NCBI GenBank assembly: GCA_020444775.1
Contig: JAGRHX010000802.1
Location: forward strand, 1 to 9,655
Length of the DNA stretch: 9,655 nt
DNA from: Gammaproteobacteria bacterium
GTDB lineage: Bacteria > Pseudomonadota > Gammaproteobacteria > HK1
Reading direction: 5' to 3'
This document shows positions 6,517 to 9,655 of this stretch, piece by piece (the first letter of the stretch is position 1; each line of letters starts with the position of its first letter). The translations under genes and the position numbers were made by a program. The notes beneath the pieces were generated by a model. The model was not told where the DNA came from. It ran no database searches and was given only the letters and a program-made list of their open reading frames with translations.

Positions 6517-6975
6517 ATGTTGGAGGCTGGCGCCTCGGCACCCGATTTCAAGCTCAAGAGCCACGACGGTGAGGAGGTCTCTCTCTCTCAGTACCGTGGC
6601 AAATGGGTCGTACTGCATACCTTCCCGCTCGCCTTCACCGGCGGCTGAACCAATCAGACTTCCAGCTTCAACCGTGCGTTGACAAAGTTTGATGAGGCCA
6701 ATGCCCAGCTGCTGGGTCTGAGCGTGGATTCGGTGTTCTCGCTGAAGACCTGGGCCATGGCCCTGGGTGGTATCCGTCATCCGCTGTTGGCCGATTTCTG
6801 GCCGCATGGCGCGACGGCGCAAGCCCTGGGGATCTTCAACGACAGCAACGGTATTGCGAGTCGTACCTTGTTCATCATCGACCCCGAGGGTGTGGTGCGG
6901 CACAGTGAGCTGCACCAGGGCACCCTGCCCGATGTGAACGCGACGTTGGCAAAGCTCGCCGAGCTGCAGAAGTAG
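6517..6975 (+). CDS. Selenocysteine-containing AhpE-like peroxiredoxin (in-frame TGA = Sec44)
   Basis: Reads as one 152-residue AhpC/TSA-fold peroxiredoxin if TGA 6646-6648 is decoded as selenocysteine; the real stop is TAG 6973-6975. The enzyme would reduce hydroperoxides in the cytoplasm. Before the TGA: APDFKLKSHDG (8-18), YRGKW (26-30) and FPLAFTGG (36-43). After it: TNQTSSFNRAL (45-55), LGLSVDS (66-72), HPLLADFWPHG (88-98), GIASRTLFIIDPEG (112-125). P37, T41, the TGA at 44 and R116 match the Pro-Thr-Cys-Arg peroxidase site; R116 matches the numbering I recall for mycobacterial AhpE, as does the DFWPHG block. There is no Cys anywhere, so it is a 1-Sec type that needs an external reductant. 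Reading frame, motifs and length are intact on both sides, arguing against a pseudogene; a sequencing error (TGC to TGA) is the main alternative. A SECIS-like stem-loop follows. Confidence 0.9.
6646..6648 (+). other. In-frame TGA codon, predicted selenocysteine insertion site
   Basis: The TGA occupies codon 44 of the peroxiredoxin, in the slot of the peroxidatic cysteine (PxxxTxxC). The codons before (GGC GGC) and after (ACC AAT CAG) continue the family alignment with no shift. Confidence 0.87.
6655..6691 (+). promoter_or_regulatory. Candidate bacterial SECIS element
   Basis: The RNA downstream of the TGA can fold into a two-part stem. The lower stem pairs CAGACUU (6655-6661) with AAGUUUG (6685-6691), 7 bp including one G-U. 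An internal loop follows (6662-6667 and 6683-6684). The upper stem pairs UCAAC (6668-6672) with GUUGA (6678-6682). The apical loop is CGUGC (6673-6677), with G at loop position 2, and starts 24 bases after the TGA. As I recall the bacterial SECIS consensus, it wants a small apical loop 16-37 bases from the UGA with a G in the first two loop positions; this fits. The folding was done by eye. Confidence 0.68.
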
Positions 6976-6994
6976 TCGTTCGCGACGCGTCGAC

Positions 6995-7030
6995 CACGGC
7001 CGCTCACGTTTTCGGACGTGAGTGGCCGTG
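6995..7030. terminator. Strong hairpin between convergent genes, probable bidirectional terminator
   Basis: The arms CACGGCC-G-CTCACGT (6995-7009) and ACGTGAG-T-GGCCGTG (7016-7030) pair over 15 positions with one G-T, around a 6-base TTTCGG loop. It starts 19 bases after the peroxiredoxin stop and ends 59 bases before the stop of the convergent enolase-family gene. There is no T run on either side, so Rho-independent termination is not certain. Confidence 0.65.
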
Positions 7031-7089
7031 TGCCCCAGTGCCTTGGCCCGTTCGCCGGATGTCTGTCCGGCCGTCTCGCGCCAGGTCTG

Positions 7090-8280
7090 TCAGTGGTGCG
7101 TCACCCCCGTCGGTGGATGCGCCTGTATCACCGCCTCGTTCAGTTCCGCGCCCCAGCCGGGGCCGGAGGGCAGCAGCAGGTGCCCGTCCTCGATCACCGG
7201 CGCCTGGGTGAGGATGTCGTCCTTCCATGGCACGTCGTCGATATCGATCTCCATGATGCGGAAGTTGGGCACCGCGGCGCACAGATGCGCGCTCATCAGC
7301 GTCGACAGATGTCCATAGAAGTTGTGCGGCGCGACGTTGACCTCGTAGGCCTCGGCAAGTGCGGCGATCTTCAGCGATGACCAGATACCGTTCCAGGGCA
7401 CGTCGATGATCGCCACGTCCATGGCGTAGTGCTCGAAGAAGGGTTTGAAGCCGCGCAGACCGAACAACGATTCGCACGATGCCACCGGGGTGCGCAAGGC
7501 ATCGCGGATGCGACGCAGCGAGGCGGGATCATAGATGTCTATCTCGAACCAGCTCAGACCCAGATCATCCAGGGCCCGGGTGACCTGCAGATAGCCCTCG
7601 GTCTTGAAGTTGAAGTTCAGATCCAGATGGATGCCGATGTCGGGGCCCGCGCCCTCGCGCAGCGCGCCGAGCTGCGCACGCAGGGCATCGATCACCCGCT
7701 TGTCAGCGTTCAGCTCGGGCCAGCCGGCGGTACGCGCGAAGCCCGGCATGTGCAGGGATGGTTCACCGTCGAACAAGAAAATGTTGGTCTTCAGCGCGCC
7801 GAAGCCACGCGATTTCACCTCCTGCCCCAGGGCCACGAGATCGTCGAGTCCACGGATCGGCTCGCGCTGCATGATGCGCGCTATGGGCTCGGCCATCCGG
7901 TAGGTGCCGCAGTGTGACCAATACAACCTGAGCCGGTCGCGTATCGCGCCGCCGAGCAGCTCGTACACCGGAACACCCAGTGAGCGTGCCTTCAAATCCA
8001 GCAGCGCGTTCTCGATGGGGGCGATTGCCTGCTGGGCGATGCCACCGTGCGCCTGACGGGTGACCGCATAGAGCTGTTGGGAGATGCGCTCGTGAGAGAG
8101 CGGATTCTGGCCCATGATGCGTTCGCACAGTCGCTCTATGACACGAGTCAATCCCGGACTGCCGTAGCACTCGTTGTACTCCGCGATGCCGGTCAGACCG
8201 TCGTCGGTGGTCAGCTTGAGAAACGAGAAGTAGCGCCAACCGGCGTCGCAATGCAGGGTCTTGTAGCTCTTGAGCTTCAT
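7090..8280 (-). CDS. Mandelate racemase/muconate lactonizing enzyme-family protein (enolase superfamily)
   Basis: A 396-residue protein with the N-terminal capping domain (1 to about 115, including GLTGIAEYNECYG and APIENALLDLKARSLGVPVYELLGG at 87-111) and a C-terminal barrel. Predicted Mg2+ ligands are D220 (HLDLNFNF), E246 (WFEIDIYDP) and E270 (ASCESLFGL). D293 (IIDVPWNG) and H319 (NVAPHNF) form the expected Asp-His dyad, 26 apart. The second-strand lysine motif reads KTN (164-166) rather than the KxK of mandelate racemase, so the base may be only the His, as in many acid-sugar dehydratases. Reactions start with proton abstraction next to a carboxylate, giving racemisation or dehydration. 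The start is ATG 8280 with an AAAGG Shine-Dalgarno 9 bases upstream. Dehydratase or racemase is likely; the substrate is not known. Confidence 0.9.
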   Translation of the reverse strand: MKLKSYKTLHCDAGWRYFSFLKLTTDDGLTGIAEYNECYGSPGLTRVIERLCERIMGQNPLSHERISQQLYAVTRQAHGGIAQQAIAPIENALLDLKARSLGVPVYELLGGAIRDRLRLYWSHCGTYRMAEPIARIMQREPIRGLDDLVALGQEVKSRGFGALKTNIFLFDGEPSLHMPGFARTAGWPELNADKRVIDALRAQLGALREGAGPDIGIHLDLNFNFKTEGYLQVTRALDDLGLSWFEIDIYDPASLRRIRDALRTPVASCESLFGLRGFKPFFEHYAMDVAIIDVPWNGIWSSLKIAALAEAYEVNVAPHNFYGHLSTLMSAHLCAAVPNFRIMEIDIDDVPWKDDILTQAPVIEDGHLLLPSGPGWGAELNEAVIQAHPPTGVTHH

Positions 8281-8476
8281 GGTGCGTGCCTTTGGGTTCT
8301 AGTCGGAACGATTGGTGCCAGAGATGGGGACCAAGCGGGGCCAGTGTAGTGCGTGGGATCGGCTCACGGCCAATCGCGATCCTCCAATCAAGATCCAGCT
8401 GCCCTGGCCGATGTCTGCGCCCAGGACACCTCCGCAAACCAGCGCAAAAAATGGCTTCTTCACAGGTACGAGCAAC
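8281..8476. promoter_or_regulatory. Divergent region between enolase-family and AbiEi-fusion genes
   Basis: A 196-base non-coding gap. It holds a 6-bp inverted repeat, GGATCG (8356-8361) with CGATCC (8377-8382), spaced by 15 bases, a possible regulator site. The open frame beginning at 8312 continues into the next gene, but its first 55 codons carry no recognisable domain. Confidence 0.35.
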
Positions 8477-9592
8477 ATGCGGCCGCCGGAGTGCGCAGTA
8501 TGTGGTCATCGCTTCGATCCTGCGCATGGCGAGCTCATCGCGTTTTGCCGCGATGACGAGGCCGATGCCTGGTATGCGCGGACCCACCAGGACGAGATTG
8601 TCGGACACCCACCGAATGTCGAGTGGTTCTGTGAACGACATGCACCGCTCGCCCGTGAGCTGCGTGACTGGTCCCTAGGCGAGGCGCTGCAACGTCTGAG
8701 CCGCCTGCCGACCGACCCGCTCGATGCCACCGCCGTGGACACCGGGCGAGTCGGCGCCCCATCTGAAACCCCAGCTGCAGCGTTGAGTCGGGCCGGGCCC
8801 GACGGCCTGTCGGACACCAGTGCCCTGGATGCTCATGACGAGTGGCTGATCCTTGCCGAGACGCTCGCCGAGCGGCTCGGTGATGCAGCCCACGACTGGC
8901 TGCACGAGGCCCGGCGTCAGGGTCGACTGGAAACGATAGTGTCGGGGCGCTATCTATGCGCCGAGGCACTGCCCGAGCGGCTGCGCTCCCGTCCCGAGAT
9001 GCTTGCCTTGGTGCTCGCCTGCCGTCTGGCGCAGGACGCTGCGATTGCCTTCCACAGCGCCCTGGTCGTACACGGTCTGCTGCCCGGAATCGGACGACGA
9101 GTGACCTTCGTCAGCAGCACCAGGTTCTCACTGTTCGCATTTCGCGGTATCGACTTCCTCGGGGTGCGGCCGCGCCGCGAGCTGCGCCGGAGCACCGCCT
9201 TGACCGGCACCCTGAGGATGGTCGAGCGCGACGGTCTGGCACTGCGGGTCACCAGTCTCGAGCGCAGCGTGGTCGATGCGCTGGACAGCGTCGAGCTGTG
9301 TGGTGGGCTGGAGACGGTTCGGCTCGCCCTGTCCGGGTTGGTCGAGCTGGACGTGGATGCAGCGGTCGACTACGCACAGCGATTGCGACCCGCGCACGCT
9401 GCGGCACGCCTGGGCTATCTGCTGGAACAGGGCAAGCTGCCCGTGCAGGCTTCGACCGCGCAGCTTCAGTTGCTGCGCGCGGTGACACCGGCAATCCCGG
9501 TGCTGCTCGACCCGAGCTGCCCGGTCGGACGGCGGGTCTCGTCGTGGAACCTGGTGGTGCCCGATCCCAGACTGGATCGGCCCTGGGCTTGA
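8477..9592 (+). CDS. Fusion of a putative zinc-binding domain with an AbiEi-type (type IV antitoxin) domain
   Basis: A 371-residue protein from ATG 8477; an ACAGG motif lies about 10 bases upstream. Residues 6-55 carry C6-x2-C9 and C52-x2-H55, plus C24 and H44, which look like a small zinc-binding domain; GHPPNVEWFCERH (43-55) recalls a short uncharacterised proteobacterial domain. After a linker (about 75-118), residues 120-160 resemble a winged helix ending in GRYL. The next part (176-371) has the AbiEi layout: AIAFHSALVVHGLL (189-202), LRVTSLERSVVDALDSVELCGGLETV (256-281) and AARLGYLLEQG (309-319). AbiEi proteins are antitoxin-repressors paired with an AbiEii nucleotidyltransferase toxin. 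No toxin gene is seen in the remaining 63 bases; it could lie further right or be absent. An in-frame start at 8312 is possible but less likely. The AbiEi assignment is moderate; the N-terminal domain's role is unknown. Confidence 0.72.
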   Translation: MRPPECAVCGHRFDPAHGELIAFCRDDEADAWYARTHQDEIVGHPPNVEWFCERHAPLARELRDWSLGEALQRLSRLPTDPLDATAVDTGRVGAPSETPAAALSRAGPDGLSDTSALDAHDEWLILAETLAERLGDAAHDWLHEARRQGRLETIVSGRYLCAEALPERLRSRPEMLALVLACRLAQDAAIAFHSALVVHGLLPGIGRRVTFVSSTRFSLFAFRGIDFLGVRPRRELRRSTALTGTLRMVERDGLALRVTSLERSVVDALDSVELCGGLETVRLALSGLVELDVDAAVDYAQRLRPAHAAARLGYLLEQGKLPVQASTAQLQLLRAVTPAIPVLLDPSCPVGRRVSSWNLVVPDPRLDRPWA

Positions 9593-9629
9593 CCAGGGTT
9601 GCGTGGTCAAGCGGCGAATATTGGCAGGC

Positions 9630-9655
9630 ACCGGGGGCACGCGCCGGGGGCACGC
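9630..9655. repeat. Tandem 13-bp repeat at the window edge
   Basis: RCCGGGGGCACGC-type unit: CCGGGGGCACGC occurs at 9631-9642 and again at 9644-9655, where the window stops, so the array may continue. The bases before it, from the fusion gene stop at 9592, hold no clear gene. Confidence 0.6.

Noticed and set aside
6358..6648. Separate short gene ending at the TGA, with a second small gene from 6679 to 6975
   Set aside because: Both lie in the same frame and together make one complete peroxiredoxin; the region upstream of 6517 has no peroxiredoxin similarity, and the supposed second start (TTG at 6679) lies in the middle of a conserved helix without a Shine-Dalgarno.
8312..8476. 55-residue extension of the AbiEi fusion protein
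   Set aside because: Shows no domain; the Cys-rich domain begins just after Met 8477, which also has an acceptable ribosome site.
9249..9653. Minus-strand open frame at the right edge
   Set aside because: Pro/Arg/Ala-rich translation antisense to the AbiEi-type domain; a coding shadow.
9603..9655. Possible GTG-started toxin gene following the AbiEi fusion
   Set aside because: Only 17 codons are visible, with no ribosome site or motif, and they run through a 13-bp tandem repeat.

Overview
The window comes from a GC-rich bacterial chromosome (standard code, good Shine-Dalgarno sites, dense coding). The gene families (malate/lactate-type dehydrogenase, luciferase-like monooxygenase, CaiB-type CoA-transferase, TauD dioxygenase, enolase-superfamily enzyme) suggest an uncultured member of the Pseudomonadota or a similar lineage with a broad catabolic accessory genome. 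I cannot place it more precisely from sequence alone.

Layout, left to right: the C-terminal end of a response-regulator receiver domain (+, 1-145, cut by the window edge) runs tail to tail into an Ldh2-family oxidoreductase (-, 102-1181). A 303-base divergent promoter region with repeats follows, then a luciferase-like (LLM) flavin monooxygenase (+, 1485-2648). Next on the minus strand are a class III CoA-transferase (2704-3984) and, upstream of it, a small EthD/dimeric alpha-beta barrel protein (4163-4465). A four-copy 15-bp tandem repeat (4017-4076) lies between these two. A TauD/TfdA dioxygenase (+, 4632-5480) diverges from the small barrel gene. An Asp/Glu-racemase-like protein (-, 5579-6244) diverges from a peroxiredoxin (+, 6517-6975). 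After a strong hairpin comes a mandelate racemase/enolase-superfamily protein (-, 7090-8280), divergent from a fusion of a putative zinc-binding domain with an AbiEi-type domain (+, 8477-9592).

The most interesting element is the peroxiredoxin. Its reading frame is interrupted by one in-frame TGA at 6646-6648, exactly where the peroxidatic cysteine of AhpE-like peroxiredoxins belongs (PxxxTxxC becomes PxxxTxx-TGA). The frame then stays open for 108 more conserved codons. A stem-loop that fits the bacterial SECIS pattern as I recall it sits just downstream. I read this as a selenocysteine-containing peroxiredoxin with no cysteine anywhere, which an ordinary gene caller would split into two fragments or call a pseudogene.

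The other enzymes form a plausible oxidative or chiral-carboxylate catabolic neighbourhood: NAD(P)-linked oxidation, flavin and 2-oxoglutarate oxygenation, CoA activation, racemase/dehydratase-type chemistry. However, neighbouring genes mostly alternate in strand, so apart from the CoA-transferase/barrel pair they are probably separate transcription units, and no single pathway or substrate can be assigned. No selenocysteine machinery (selA, selB, selC, selD), rRNA, tRNA, CRISPR array or insertion sequence was seen.
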